A DNA stretch of 64,000 nucleotides from Topomyia yanbarensis (GCF_030247195.1 NC_080672.1:82272113-82336112), one strand, 5' to 3'; shown: positions 32,049 to 43,156, counted from the first letter of the stretch. Notes: a model not told the origin generated them from the sequence alone. Numbers and translations are program-made.

Positions 32049-32600
32049 ATCAGACTATCCATTTTTATTTTGGCACCCGTTCTTCCGGGGATTTGTTTTC
32101 AAGCAAATTGTGCAGCGATCTTTTGTTTTCAAGCGGGCTGTCAAATGCCCACCTCTTGCAGTACACACTAATCTCTTATTCCTCCCTTTTTACATTTAAA
32201 TTACACATTTTACTGTAACAGTAGGTTGGGCAATAATGGGTTAACGTGCTGAATGCTAGAAGAGAGTGAGATTCCCCATATCCCAAGGAACCTTCGGACG
32301 TGACCGATTTATAATCGCGCAAACTTATGTTCTTGTAGGTCAGCACTTGGGACCGCGTTTATAAGTTTATAAGAGCTAAAACGTTCACTAAATAACCGGA
32401 CTGTGCTCATGTTTGTGAGATCGCTGGCGTAGTTGTGCGTGGATGTAGCTCAAGTGTTGGTATGTTAACGTGTGTGTCGCGTCTGCTAGTGTGTATATGA
32501 CTTCGCGTGGATAAATTTATAACCGTGTGGCCATTCGCATGTTCACGTATGTTCTTGAAAGATCGCGCGGACCGTGAATATCATGCTTAATTTTCAGGGG

Positions 32601-33530
32601 AGTACTACGAAAGGCCGAATCACATAAGGCCGAAAACCACAAAAGGCCGAATCAGAAGATCAAATCACAAAGATCATTGTAGTAACCCATGGTTTTATTG
32701 ATGAGCTGATACATATCATAGCTTGAATTCATTGCTGAAAATTACTTTTAATTCTTTTTGATTAAATTAAGGGGGGGGGGGGTATAAGGGTTTCAGTGTG
32801 AAATAAAAAATACTTTTTTTGCGATTTTTTCAGAACTTTGCGTGAAGCGAATTGATCAAAGCTTTTGTACATTATAATGTATCAATTCAATAACATGCTA
32901 TATGCTTTGGTGCGAAGCTTTTTGTAGAACGTCTCTGGAAAATAACATGATTTGCGGTGTTACCTGCCATTCAAAAACTACTTAACCGATTTCTTGCAAA
33001 CTTTGCATACACATTCTATGTAAAAATACGTTGATTTTTTAAGATATATTTTCAACTACGGGTTTTTTTTACTCATCTTGAATAAATATTTCTATTTTTC
33101 ACAAAAATTCCGCTTGTGCAAAATGACATTATCAACAACTTTGCTGAAGACTATTTTTGGAGAGTTAAATTTCCACATTTACTTGTAGGAGATTTAACCA
33201 CCAAAATTATTACATTAAAAGATGCGCTTTTTATGTTGGAAAGCTTCCTCTGGGTTGCTAAAACTCCAAAGTTTACGCTTTCGAAATTATGTGATCTTGA
33301 CCGTTAGAAAAGTTTTCCAGCATTTGTTTCCCTTTAAAAGTGCACTTTGTGTTTTCATACTTTGACTTAAGTGACATATTAAAAAAGAAATTATAAAAGA
33401 CATCCGTTAGGCTAATTTTGTTTCAATACTTTAGCACTTACAACTTACATGAGACATTTTGGAAAAATCAACGATGTTTATCAAAACCCCCTCCAAACCT
33501 AATTTCTGGCTACGCGACTGCCCTAAATAT
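32601..33530. other. Noncoding DNA with short repeats
   Basis: Contains several AAGGCCGAAT repeats (32610-32655) and a G homopolymer of about 12 bases near 32772. The 63-codon open frame at 33116 has no recognisable domain. Confidence 0.4.
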
Positions 33531-33820
33531 TAAAACAATATACAAATAATATTTGTTCTTTGATAAGGTACGATATATTTGAGACGCATAAATCTGAATA
33601 TTTGTTATGTTTTATGTATATTGAATTCTTCTAAATAAAAAGAGTACAATTGCGGATAATGAACACTATTATTGTTATAAGAAGATCTCATCAGACGGCT
33701 CGGTGGATTCAACATATTTTTTGTAATTTTTTGTAATGTTTGCTTATCAGATACAGTGCATATATTCGAATATGTGGCAATCTTCATGAATGTATTAAAT
33801 AGCACCTAATTAACATTTCA

Positions 33821-34043
33821 CTAAACGAACAAATGATAATATTTATTATACAAAATGTAGAAAACAATGGAGAAAATGCTAAACTTCAGGGTTTGGTTGT
33901 AGAAATTATACCGTTCCAGCTTATTTCTCGCTGCAGGAATCGTGTCGTCCGATTCCTTGAGGAGATGTCGTCGCCCTCCCAAGTGACAAACCTGAAAATA
34001 CTCCACTACGCCGTTGACGATATAATCAAGGTTGAAGTTAGCC
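33821..34043 (-). CDS. Fatty acyl-CoA reductase B, exon 5 (C-terminus)
   Basis: Last exon of FAR-B, 223 bases from an ACAG acceptor to TAG at 33823-33821. It reads ANFNLDYIVNGVVEYFQVCH, LGGRRHLLKESDDTIPAARN, then a hydrophobic tail (FYNQTLKFSIFSIVFYILYN) likely to be the C-terminal membrane anchor of insect FARs. The GGRRHLLKES block matches the FAR_C 'sterile' domain, where family members have G-R-KYLLKE. Same length as FAR-C exon 5, with a few substitutions. Confidence 0.88.
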
Positions 34044-34095
34044 CTGTAATTAAAAAACTAGTGATTTGGCGCTATCATTAAAATTCCAAAACTTA

Positions 34096-34222
34096 CCGAT
34101 CATTCTCCAACAGAATCGTGGAAAGCTTTCGGAAATTTGTTGTTACAAACGACCATTGATTTGTTGTGAAGTAATGCAGCGAGACTTGTGCGTGGAAGAT
34201 TCTCCGTTGTAACTTCATCAAA
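34096..34222 (-). CDS. Fatty acyl-CoA reductase B, exon 4
   Basis: Short exon between a TTTCAG acceptor and a GTAAGT donor. The FAR frame reads LMKLQRRIFHAQVSLHYFTT, NQWSFV, then NFRKLSTILLENDR, the FAR_C segment corresponding to LQRKIF-YFTxxxW in relatives. By coordinates it is 127 bases against 126 in FAR-C; with 126 the five exons give exactly 496 codons including stop. A one-base difference in the TTTGTTG run near 34137-34142 would break the frame, so base-level confirmation matters. Confidence 0.75.
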
Positions 34223-34285
34223 CTGAAATAAAAATATCTTCACTAGTACCAGGTCCGATTTCGACAATCATTATAAATAACTTAC

Positions 34286-34828
34286 AATGGCTTTCTCCCT
34301 AGCGCTCGCAACATCGTATCGATAAGAACCGAAGGCATCACTTGACACAAAAGTAACAGAAGATAGTAGAAATAGACACACCTCGTGTTGTGACTGCCAG
34401 GAGCCCACAGTATCCGCTCGAATGGAGCCTTGTGATATATGGTTATCCCATCCGTCTCCAGCAGCCTATAGGCAACCGTTTTGTTTGGTTCCGCGGCAGA
34501 ATTGATGATCGTCAGCTGCCCTGGTGCCTCGTTGGCCTTCTGCCAGGTAGCAATCAGGATTGCCTTGATACTCACATCCACCGGTATGCAGTTCATGTTA
34601 CTGTCCATGTTCATACAGCTCGTACGCAAAACTCCAGTGCCTGCGCCAACCATCAGCCCTGCCGGTCCATTGAAATTTTCAATCCAACCGGGTATCGGTT
34701 CCGTCTCAGCGCTTGTCACAATCGATGGGCGAAAGATGACCAACGGCAGTTCCTTGTGGTAATCGTAACAGATTTGCTCTGCAAGACCCTTCGTGAAAGT
34801 GTAGGTGTTTGGAGCGAAATTGGTTAGC
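34286..34828 (-). CDS. Fatty acyl-CoA reductase B, exon 3 (active site)
   Basis: 543-base exon, phase 2 at both ends. It begins LTNFAPNTYTFTKGLAEQ: YTFTK is the catalytic YxxxK. LVIFRPSIV, PGWIENFNGPAGLMVGAG, NCIPVDVSIKAILIATW and a long hydrophobic stretch (CVYFYYLLLLLCQVMPSVLI) ending LGRKP follow, spanning the end of the Rossmann domain and the start of FAR_C. The acceptor CCAACAG joins with exon 2 (AA+G) to give Lys, MAPK-LTNF, in frame. A potential donor after HNTR is ignored because reading on gives conserved family sequence. Confidence 0.9.
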
Positions 34829-36045
34829 CTGTTGGAGGAATTAAAGTGAAATTAAAATTTACATAAGGGTTTAAGAAAAAAATCGTTTAATCTATAAATA
34901 TAAGTAAAACGAAGTTTATGTTTGGCCGCAAGTATGCCAGCTACTTCTACTGCACGGTGTTACAGTGATTTTGTACATTTCAAGTGACCTAGTATAGGTA
35001 TAGATCTCATCAAATGCGTTACGTAAGCACGGTATACTTCGTAAATTGCAGACTGATGACTCTCATTTCCACCCAAACCACTTGAAGAGCATTGTTTGGG
35101 AATAATAATTGATCTAGTCGAAGCGAGAATTTCGCCTGAGAACCACCATTGCGGGCCACGACCATCTTTGCCGTAACTTGGGATACGAGAAAGGAAGTGT
35201 TGATGTGGAACCTACTCAACGGAAGGCCCCGACTCAGTGACACTCCCATAAGTATCACGGATTGGGCTAGCTGTTAGTCAGGATTCGCCTCAAGCAATCG
35301 ATGCAACTGAGAATATATTTTCGTGCATAAACAGTTTTTAATAGTTTATTGTCTGTAGGATACGTAAATGTTCTAGATGTGAATGCGTTTAAACTCTGGA
35401 TAACCGTTTATCGATAGTTTGTTTCATCGAAACAACTTGAACTCCGGACAGCCGGTTATCGGTTTTATGTTCATGAAAGGGTTTAGCAAAAGCTAAACCC
35501 ATTATACAGTGCTCTTATATACTGCGGCGAGCAGTATCGAAATGTAAACAAACATATATATAATAATTTCAAATAAATACCGCTCAGTTCGACTCGAGCG
35601 GCATAAGTTTATTGAACCTGAAACAGTGCGTTTGTTTTATTAGCCGAAACTCCGAAGGTTCACTGACCCGATTCCCTTTGAAGTTGGATGTAATAATCGG
35701 GAGTGCTGTCGACAGTATAAAAGGGAACATAAAAAATGATTTTAAAAGTGGTATTGTGGATACCACAATCATAAATTATGTCACGCGAAGATTACCCAAT
35801 ACTAACTAACTTTCTCTCATATTACCACACTCTTTATCGCCTTTGTCTAATACGAACCAAACGATTTCGGTTTTTCCTAGGAGCACAATACTGCCGCTAT
35901 GCGCAAAAGCGTCTATGTTTTGTGACATTTCCTATACATATACATCGTACAATCGTGCGTAAAACGGCCGATTGCGTCTGTAACCCGTCAGGGTGACAAT
36001 TTAGCACTGGGTGATTTTTTTATTTCGATTATAGAGGTTTTAACC
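34829..36045. other. FAR-B intron 2, 3' part
   Basis: Intronic. A block at 34979-35017 (CAAGTGACCTAGTATA then ATCTCATCAAATGC) matches 14237-14274, showing a shared dispersed repeat. The stretch 35030-35275 looks like a degraded repeat tail. GGGTTTAGCAAAAGCTAAACCC (35479-35500) is a perfect 9-bp hairpin of unknown meaning. Confidence 0.45.
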
Positions 36046-36049
36046 TTAA

Positions 36050-36548
36050 CCCCTTCATACCCATGTTGTTTGAGGACAACAACGTTTTTAAACAGTTATA
36101 ACTTTTGATTGAGACAAGATTTGTTCACAAAAATAATTAAGATTAATAAATATGACCATTGCCTTTCATTTGAGTAATAACAGTTACAAGGATCAGTATT
36201 AGAACTGAAATTGTTGCAATTAGTCTGATTTGATGCCGATGAGGCAGTGCTGCCAAGAACAGTTTACGTTAACAAGGGAAAATGAAATTTTCATATATCT
36301 TTGTTATATTGCCATATTATTGAAAACTGACAAAACTTATCAATTTAGACTGTCTTTGGTTACGTTTTCCACGCAATTGGACTGTTGTAGGTAAAAGGTA
36401 AAGGTAAAAATAGAGCAGCTACTAGCACTGCGAGGGAGGCACCTATCTTTATGAAAAAAGGCTTTTAGTGTTTCTTAACCCAACCGTTTTCAAGGAAAAA
36501 TTGTTTTGGAACCCTAGATGCACCAGAAAAAAGTTGGGCATGAAAGGG
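36050..36548. mobile_element. TTAA-flanked piggyBac-like MITE
   Basis: 499 bases between TTAA at 36046-36049 and 36549-36552, with inverted ends CCCCTTCATACCCA and, complemented, CCCTTTCATGCCCA. Noncoding. The right-end complement CCCTTTCATGCCCAACTTTT parallels the left end of the MOSC-carrying element (CCCATTATTGCCCAACTTAT), suggesting one superfamily. Confidence 0.75.
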
Positions 36549-36557
36549 TTAAGGAAA

Positions 36558-36642
36558 GAAAAATGCGATGTCGGGACTCGAACCCTGGTGCGCTGCGTAC
36601 ATGGCAATCGATTTGCTAACTACGCTATGCCCACCCCATGGG
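36558..36642 (-). mobile_element. tRNA-like SINE head
   Basis: On the minus strand GGGCATAGCGTAGTTAGCAA provides an A box and GGTTCGAGTCC a B box at tRNA spacing. The ends do not pair into an acceptor stem, so it is a tRNA-derived SINE rather than a tRNA gene. It is a different family from the 27-kb SINE. Confidence 0.55.
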
Positions 36643-36989
36643 ATGAAATATATCTAGTTTTGGCTATACACTCCGTAGAGTGTATTTGTTTATGTAAATT
36701 ATACTCACAGCTGTTTTGTACCGTTCACGTTTAGTTATAAATTTTGGTTCATTTTCGCGTTTGTGAACTGTTAATTTTGTGCAGATAGGTGTAGTAATTT
36801 TTGTTCAACATTTGTGTATAATTAGCCTAGGGTTTAGTTAAGCTACCGCTCTCCTCTTGCGTGTGCACAGGTTATGCTGCTCATCGTTGACAGCTATGCG
36901 ACAAGATGGTCGATTTGTTATGGTCGTACAGAAGGCGGCCATCGTAAAATTAGATAGTGACGGACCACAGCCACGAACAGACGTTCGAA

Positions 36990-37985
36990 AGTTATACTTC
37001 TGGGTATAAAAGTCAGAGGAGATGTCAGGGGGGAGAAAATTATTAACATTCAGTTTCAGTTCGGGAGATCAACGGTATAGATTACGGACTCGGGTGACCT
37101 TCATCAGGAAGAATCGTGTACTCGAACGCCGGGTGGACTTCCTCAAGACGGCAGAGGTTTCTCCAGACGATTTCGTAGTACGGCTCAGATGTGGATCGGC
37201 TACACATCGAGTTGCGCGTGTGATGTTCGTGCTGGAGGTCCCGTGTTTGTTGGCTCAATCGACAGAGATGTTTTGTGTCGCCTTGGAGTCGCATCAAACC
37301 ATCGTAGGTGTATGGTACAGGTGAAAGAGGGTGCTTCTGAGAATGATAAGAAAAATAAGAAGGGGCAGTTAAATTTGTATATTTATGGTTTTTACGAAGG
37401 TGTATACGAGAGACATATAGAGGAGATCGCGGCTTGCCAGCACATCTCGAACCGGGACGTTGGTTGGTCTTCCTCGGACCCGCAGGGTATCCATTAACCG
37501 AGACCTGGCGGAACTGTATTCGGCGGACGCCCAGACAATGTGCTCGATGTCGTGATTGCCGTCGCCACAAGCACAGACACCACTATCCACGAGCCCAATA
37601 CGCCGGAGATGTGCATCCAGCGTATAATGGTTTTCCATGAGTCGGGACATCACACGAATGAAGTCACGATACCACATCTATCCCCTTGAACCAAGGCTCC
37701 GTCGATACCTTAGGGACTATGGAATGTAGCCACTTTCCTAGTTCGGCATTGCTTCACGAAGTTTGCCGACTTTCTAGGTTTCTCTGATGAGTAATACTGA
37801 AAAAATCGTTGAAGCAAATTGGTCTTTCATAAACGTCACCTTCTAGGGTACCTTAACCTTAACTAAGGAGTCCTGAATGGAGCAATGAGAAGGGACCCAC
37901 ACCAAGGTAATCTGGAAAGATTTGTCAGATAAAGCACTCAGTAGCTCCCATATTTTCCCCAAAAAAGATGGGTAGATAATGTCAG
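36990..37985 (-). pseudogene. 5'-truncated relative of the I-like LINE
   Basis: The best frame (37677-37369) reads RDFIRVMSRLMENHYTLDAHLRRIGLVD, CACGDGNHDIEHIVW and VPVRDVLASRD, colinear with the last 100 residues of the 8-12 kb ORF2. Upstream, to about 37985, decayed frames match its RNase H end (ITLVWV, YERPICFN). Everything 5' of RNase H is missing, as expected for incomplete reverse transcription; the segment after the stop (37366-36990) is probably 3' UTR. A divergent subfamily member. Confidence 0.78.
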
Positions 37986-38920
37986 AGACATAACCGAAGT
38001 GAAGTTGAATACACTTAGACTGGTAATTCGAATGCTGTAATTTTTACTATCTTTTGCATGGTTGCATTAAATTCAGCTATCAAGTATTTCTGTTATTTAT
38101 ATATTTGCATTACTTACACGTACATCACTTAAGCGTTTATGCAAATGAAATTTCGGTCATACCTCGAATCTTGCAAACGTCCGCCCGAGACACATGTGTG
38201 GCAAAATTCAATTGCTAGGTTTGTTCCTATGTTTCCAGTGGGTAATTTTCAAGTGGATATTACTGCCTTTACTACTCACATTATTGAATACTTCATTACA
38301 CATATGTGTAGTGGGATCAAAAGACATTCGTCTAGCTGCTTTATTTTAGAAATAGGCCACTTTAAAGCATGACATGCACAAATAAAATAAACTATAAAAT
38401 AAAAGGCCAAATCGGATAACAAATACTATTTGGACTCACTGGAAGTTAAACTCACTCCACAGTTAAAAGCCAGTAGAAGGGCATCTGCGCGTGCAACGTC
38501 AACATTAGAGAGTTCCATGCGAATGTCCTATAAAAATAATATATTCAAACCTTAACCAACCAGGCTTCTTCGCAATAACCCTGCAATTGTCACGTATGAT
38601 AATAATCGACAACAAATGTAGTACCTGGACATTACTTTTAACGGAACATTTCACTTGTAGAGCAGTGAAGTTCGCAAACAAAATAAGTAAATTGAAAATC
38701 CCGTTTCGCGTTTCCCAGTTTGCCCCCAGAATCAAACCATCAACAGAAATTTATATTAGTATTCAACAAACCAACATAATCTCCTTCAAATCGTCAATCG
38801 CAGCCACATTACCGTTTGCTAGAAGAAAACTAATAAAAGAGCACACTCATTCGCAGTGCACTCTGGAGCGCGCGCCGTGGTGAATTTATATGAGAACGCC
38901 ACACATATTAGAACCCAGTG
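37986..38920. other. FAR-B intron 2, unassigned DNA
   Basis: Short open frames only; nothing recognised. Confidence 0.4.
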
Positions 38921-38927
38921 AGCAAAT

Positions 38928-39397
38928 TTTCTGGCAGAGACCGCTCTGCTAGATTTCTGTAAGTCTTGGTTTGGCAGTCCTGTCAGATTTCTGCGCGTAT
39001 CCTGTCGGGTTAGTTGAGCTAGGGCGAACTCGGTTTCGCTCGCGTTTTCTGGCAAATTTTGACAGGAACCGAGCAAAACCCTGGCATAACTGGGACATAA
39101 ACTGTGCAAAGATCCTGGAAATTCCTACCTGGTAGAATTTAGCACGAATCGAGCAAAACATCCGAAAAAGATGTGGCAGGAAACGTGCAGAGATCTTGGC
39201 CGTACATTTCTGACTGGATTCTGGATAAAAGTGAGCAGCATCGGTTGGTTTAACCGCTTCTGTCAGAAACGGTTGTTGCATTTGAGCGAATTCGTTGCCA
39301 GATTTCTCGCACAAATCGCGCAAAATGCTCGCAGAAACTCTGCCAGCATCAATTTCGCTTTACTAAGCTTTTGCTTACTTTCTGCTTGCCAGAAAAG
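38928..39397. repeat. Possible MITE with TTTTCTGGCA ends
   Basis: TTTTCTGGCA on the left and TGCCAGAAAA on the right are inverted. Inside, related words (CTGTCAGATTTCT, TGGCAGGAAAC, CAGATTTCTCGCAC, GAGCAAAAC) recur in both orientations. No target duplication found. Overlapping open frames here follow from these repeats. Confidence 0.4.
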
Positions 39398-39949
39398 AGG
39401 AAAAGAGCAAGAGGGTCTTTCTCACCTAACTATCCCACCTGTTCGCTGGCGTTTATTTAGCTCCGAAAGAAAGAGCGTACTGTTTTTTTCTGTGGCCAGT
39501 GATCATTGTATGCATAAAACTGGTGCGCCTGTACATCATTGAAATGATGCCTGGCGGCAGTCATGGAACATATTGCTTCGAGCTGACGGAACATAGCAAC
39601 TACTACGAGGTCAGAAAGCAAACTGACGATTTTTTTGACATTAAAAATGTCTTACTCCACTATCTGGGGCTAGGTGTCATTCTAAAATCTAAACTATCTC
39701 CCATGTAACGAAACTATGTAAGGTTTGCACGCTTATAACTCCGATATTACTAGATGGATTTTAATCATTCATACACCAACCGATTCAGAAACACCTAACT
39801 TAAATATTGGTAATAATTTAATATCTCCCCAATAAAAGTAGACTTTTGGAAATTGGTAAAATTAAAAAGTTCACAAAAAACGGGAAAAATACCATTCGTG
39901 AGGCAGATTTCTCAGACACAGCCCTCAAAAGAGGGCAGCTTAGTTGCTG

Positions 39950-40275
39950 AATGAAACACGAAAAGTCATAAATAGAAGCAACGCATGTCCGTTTAAATCA
40001 GTTGTTGCTCTTATCCCACACGAGCAACGTCGTCTCCGGGCGATGCAATAAGCGCTATCGATTTTCGGTAACGTTGGCATTTGCACACACTCGCACCTAA
40101 GTGACTAAACCATATACGGTTAGTTTATAAATAGAGGTGACGCGTACCCGTTTGAATCAGTTTTTGTTCTTATGTCGAACGGGTAAGATCATGGCTGCAG
40201 CGTCTGGGCACTACAATAAGCGGTAGACGCTATGCATTTTCGGCAGCGGTGGCCGTGTGCGGATTTGTCGGGTAC
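39950..40275. repeat. Imperfect tandem pair, about 160-bp unit, with TATA-like boxes
   Basis: Two units share ATAAATAGA, a G-GACGC-T-CCCGTTTGAATCAGTT core and TTGTTCTTAT, then CGTC-GGGC-A-GCAATAAGCG. Each has a TATAAATAG-like box (39969 and 40126), so they could be promoter-containing LTR or SINE pieces; unclassified. Confidence 0.45.
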
Positions 40276-40589
40276 CAGCATGGTGTCACAGAATGATTTG
40301 CAAAGTGGGTGGGCGGGGTGGTTTGGATTTAATTCAATACGGTGTGTGCTGCTGAAGAGTGTTGCGTTTGAAAAAAATATATTTATTTTTATGCATGCGT
40401 GTGCGTTGTAACTTGTTAATCCATGTTTACGGCGCTTTGTAGCTGCGTAGGGTAAAGAGCCAATTGGTTTTCATGTTTCATATTTCGGTTATATGTTTTT
40501 TATCAGTAAGGCATCTGACAACGTGCTTCTGTAGTTATTGCACTGTTCAGCAGCGTAGTATTTTATATAGGAGAGTACACTCAGGTTTT

Positions 40590-40668
40590 TTACGCGGATT
40601 TTGAAATTTACGCGGTTTTCATTAACGCGTTTTTTTAAATTTACGCGGTTTTCATTTACACGGCCTGT
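40590..40668 (-). repeat. Short tandem repeat, TTTACGCGGTTTTCAT unit
   Basis: Three imperfect copies of TTTACGCGGTTTTCAT with T-rich joins. Confidence 0.55.
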
Positions 40669-40699
40669 ATCCCCTGCGTGAAAAATCTGAGGGTATATC

Positions 40700-41740
40700 T
40701 CGGAAACAATCACATTCCCAGCAGAACTTTTTGTTTTCTAATTTCAAACACTTTTGTTTCGTACTGCACACAACGGAAAATTTTAAAACAGAACTTACCG
40801 TCCCAGCAGCAGTTGAAGCGGGTGTTCTTTTTCGATTCAAATTCAAGCCATGTCTTAAGCGTTACTGGACTTAAAATTGTTTTTCCAGTTTAACCAGTCA
40901 GAATATCTGTCCTACCCTATGTATTTAAAACACAGTTCTAATTGCGTTTTAAGGTATACAACAAATACGGTTGGGTATACTAATTTAAATTTTAAAATAA
41001 ATCTGTTTTAAATTATGAAACAAACCGCTGTACTGAAGATATAATTATGTCAGTCCTATTACCACATAAAACACCTATATAACATAAAACGCTGCAGAAT
41101 TAGTTTAATAATACAATGTTTACACTACAGAGTTATAACACGTTTTAATAATTAGCAACAAGAAAAATGTCACCAAGATAGCATAAAAACCCGTTTTAAC
41201 TGGTAGTGCGAACGTTGCATAACAATGTAATTTATCAAATAATTTCATTTTTCCACCACTAATCGATCAAGAAATACTTACACTTAAGATTGTTTACTTA
41301 AGTTCATTAGTACATTATTGAAAATTTAAATGGAAAATGAAATTTCATATTTTATGGAGAATCTGTATATTTCCGTTGGCGGGCGTGAGTTTCCTCATCA
41401 CAGCTCTCAATATGGAACTTTTCTTTTGAATATATTTTCTGGACAGACCAGCCTATTTTTACTAGATGGATCAGCCAGATAATGCCAATCACCTAGTGAG
41501 ATACTTGATTAATTAATAGATTACCGTTAAAAGACCTTCAATAAATTATGTTTTAATGGGGAGGGTATATAGCAAATTGTAACATATGAAAACAGGCGAG
41601 TGAACAAGAACGTGTGTCGATATGTGTGATAGATAAAAAAGCTATATTTTTAATGTCACCGTGGTCGTGTCCTGTACACAACCCTTTAATTTTTTCTTAT
41701 GCTTATTGCTTATTTTCCTATTATTATTTTTATATGTACG
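40700..41740. other. FAR-B intron 2, AT-rich DNA
   Basis: No feature recognised. Confidence 0.4.
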
Positions 41741-41749
41741 TCGCAGTTC

Positions 41750-41952
41750 ATTGGATGCAAAGAGGCGGTCCTAGCAACGCTCGGTGCTTGGTTGAATTGT
41801 TTGGACCAATCATCGCTGATAATCCCTCCCTTCCGAAGGTAGACGTGACCACAGATGTTTTCACCTCAGAAAAATCTCAACGACCTCGGTTGGGATAGAA
41901 ACCCAGACCAACTGGAATGAGTGGCGGTCACGCTTACCACACCGGCGCCGTC
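41750..41952 (-). mobile_element. Truncated SINE, second copy of the 27-kb family
   Basis: Matches the head of the 27-kb SINE (GACGGCGCCGG, TGAGATTTTTCTGAGGTGAA, GGTCACGTCTACCTTCGGA). Six bases of the A box are missing (GGTG-TGGTAAG instead of GGTGGTTGAGTGGTAAG) and the B box is altered (GGTTTCTATCC), so it is probably not transcribable. Confidence 0.72.
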
Positions 41953-42929
41953 AAAAAATGTTTTCTTTCGAGAGGTCAAAAAATAATCTTTAAACAAAAC
42001 CGTTTTCAAATGAGATTGTACGCAGTTTTGAAAAATCATGATTAAATTTTTAGAACATTTTCGATGTATTATTCGTATTCTACCAATGCTACATGGAATT
42101 AATGGTATTGAACATTACTGATTACGAATCTGAAGTCAGTTTCTCAAAATTCAAAATGGCAGATCGAATACGGCGGACCCCCTTTAAGTGTTCCTAATTT
42201 GGAAAAATACTAACCCTGTATTGTTCAACTGATTTTGATCATAAATAGGTCGTTGGATGCGAAATTAAATGTTCTCTCTAAATTTCTATTAAAACAAAGA
42301 CGCTTAATAATAAAAATGATGAGCAATTTGTATATTTTTAATGAAAAAATATATCGCAAAATAATGGTTATATTCATAATGTTGTCCCAAACCCACATAG
42401 TACTTTTAACAAAAGAGCATACCGTTGGAAAGGTCATTTCCTCTTTCCAAAAAAACTGAGAGAATTAAAAATCGGATGATAAATGACCGCGTAGAAAAAA
42501 ATTTCACGCCGAAAATCCTACAAAAAAAATTTTTGTTATAAATCAAGATTTTTAGGGTATATTAAATTGATCAAACGTGGTTTTGTGTTGCATTTGACAA
42601 TTTTAGATCCCGCCCACTTCGCTTGAAGTTTTTGATATAGACACTATAGGAAAATATAAGGGGAAAAAATTAAATGCTATGGCTTTTGAAGTAGCACTCG
42701 TAAAATTATATATTATACTTTTTTTCAATGAAGAAAAGCTTAGCGTTTTAATGAAAGTATCTTCTTTAATCTTTAATGAAAGTATCTTCGGAAAAGCTGG
42801 AGTTTTGTGACATCTTGTCTAAAAAATTCCTTTTGTTTTCCAAATGTGAAATCGAACGGAACTTTTGTGATATTTGTCAGAATACAAGAAGTTGGGGTTC
42901 TAGGGCATTTTGTCATTCATTTTAAATTT
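41953..42929. other. FAR-B intron 2, AT-rich DNA
   Basis: No feature recognised beyond a short repeat of AATGAAAGTATCTTC near 42751 and 42776. Confidence 0.4.
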
Positions 42930-43156
42930 AATCATTTTCTCGTCCATATATCTCTTATATTTTTCAATCAAATTTTATTAAAAGTACCTTGTCGAACGTA
43001 AAAATCCTAAAGAACAAACTGAAGGAAGATAGGTTGTTTGGCAACGAATCCATTTCCATTTTGTTCCTGAGAATTTTCCACATTCAACAAGGTACTTTTT
43101 ATTAAAAAAAAAATGGTTGAAGAATAATAGAGATATATACAGAGGAAAATGATTCA
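42930..43156. repeat. Imperfect hairpin repeat
   Basis: Left arm (about 42930-42996, ATCATTTTCTCG ... AAAGTACCTTGTCGAA) is the reverse complement of the right arm (about 43082-43156, TTCAACAAGGTACTTTTT ... GAAAATGAT). Confidence 0.6.

Larger units (their letters stand above)
30672..32240. mobile_element. piggyBac-like TTAA element carrying a captured gene segment
   Basis: 1569 bases bounded by TTAA (30668-30671 and 32241-32244). Inverted ends are CCCATTATTGCCCAACTTA and, complemented, CCCATTATTGCCCAACCTA, 18 of 19 identical. TTAA plus CCC ends are the piggyBac hallmark. No transposase is present; instead the element contains a MOSC/MARC gene piece on the minus strand and a roughly 65-bp tandem repeat beside it. 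A sister repeat copy at about 28513 reads TTGTAAGTTAACGTGTTGG where this locus has TTGTATATTAA, element, TTAACGTGCTG, so the empty site is inferable. A relative with similar ends is at 36050-36548. Confidence 0.83.
28374..32600. repeat. GTG-rich repeat array carrying two DNA elements
   Basis: Degenerate units of a few hundred bases recur at about 28374-28644, 30094-30450, 30450-30667 and 32245-32590. Shared blocks are GATCGCGAAGG, CTAAAACGTTCACTAAAT, GACCGCGTTTATAAGTTTAT and GTTCACGTATGTTCTT. A further copy is at 55680-56035. The array is interrupted by an hAT element (28645-30093) and a TTAA element (30672-32240). No coding signal; origin unknown. Confidence 0.6.
33535..34950. repeat. Segmental duplication, copy 1 (FAR-B 3' half)
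   Basis: Aligns along its length with 56815-58230, covering three FAR exons, both short introns and about 290 bases beyond the stop codon. Homology fades just upstream of exon 3 (after TAATCTATAAA). This is the footprint of a tandem gene duplication. Confidence 0.8.

Noticed and set aside
36558..36642. Candidate tRNA gene on the minus strand
   Set aside because: A and B boxes are present but no acceptor stem forms, so it is called a SINE head.
37022..37640. Plus-strand frames of 68-102 codons
   Set aside because: Antisense to the truncated LINE C-terminus and its 3' UTR.
38819..39542. Overlapping frames of 96-124 codons on both strands
   Set aside because: Sequence is composed of internally repeated TGGCAGATTTCT-like words; no protein family recognised.
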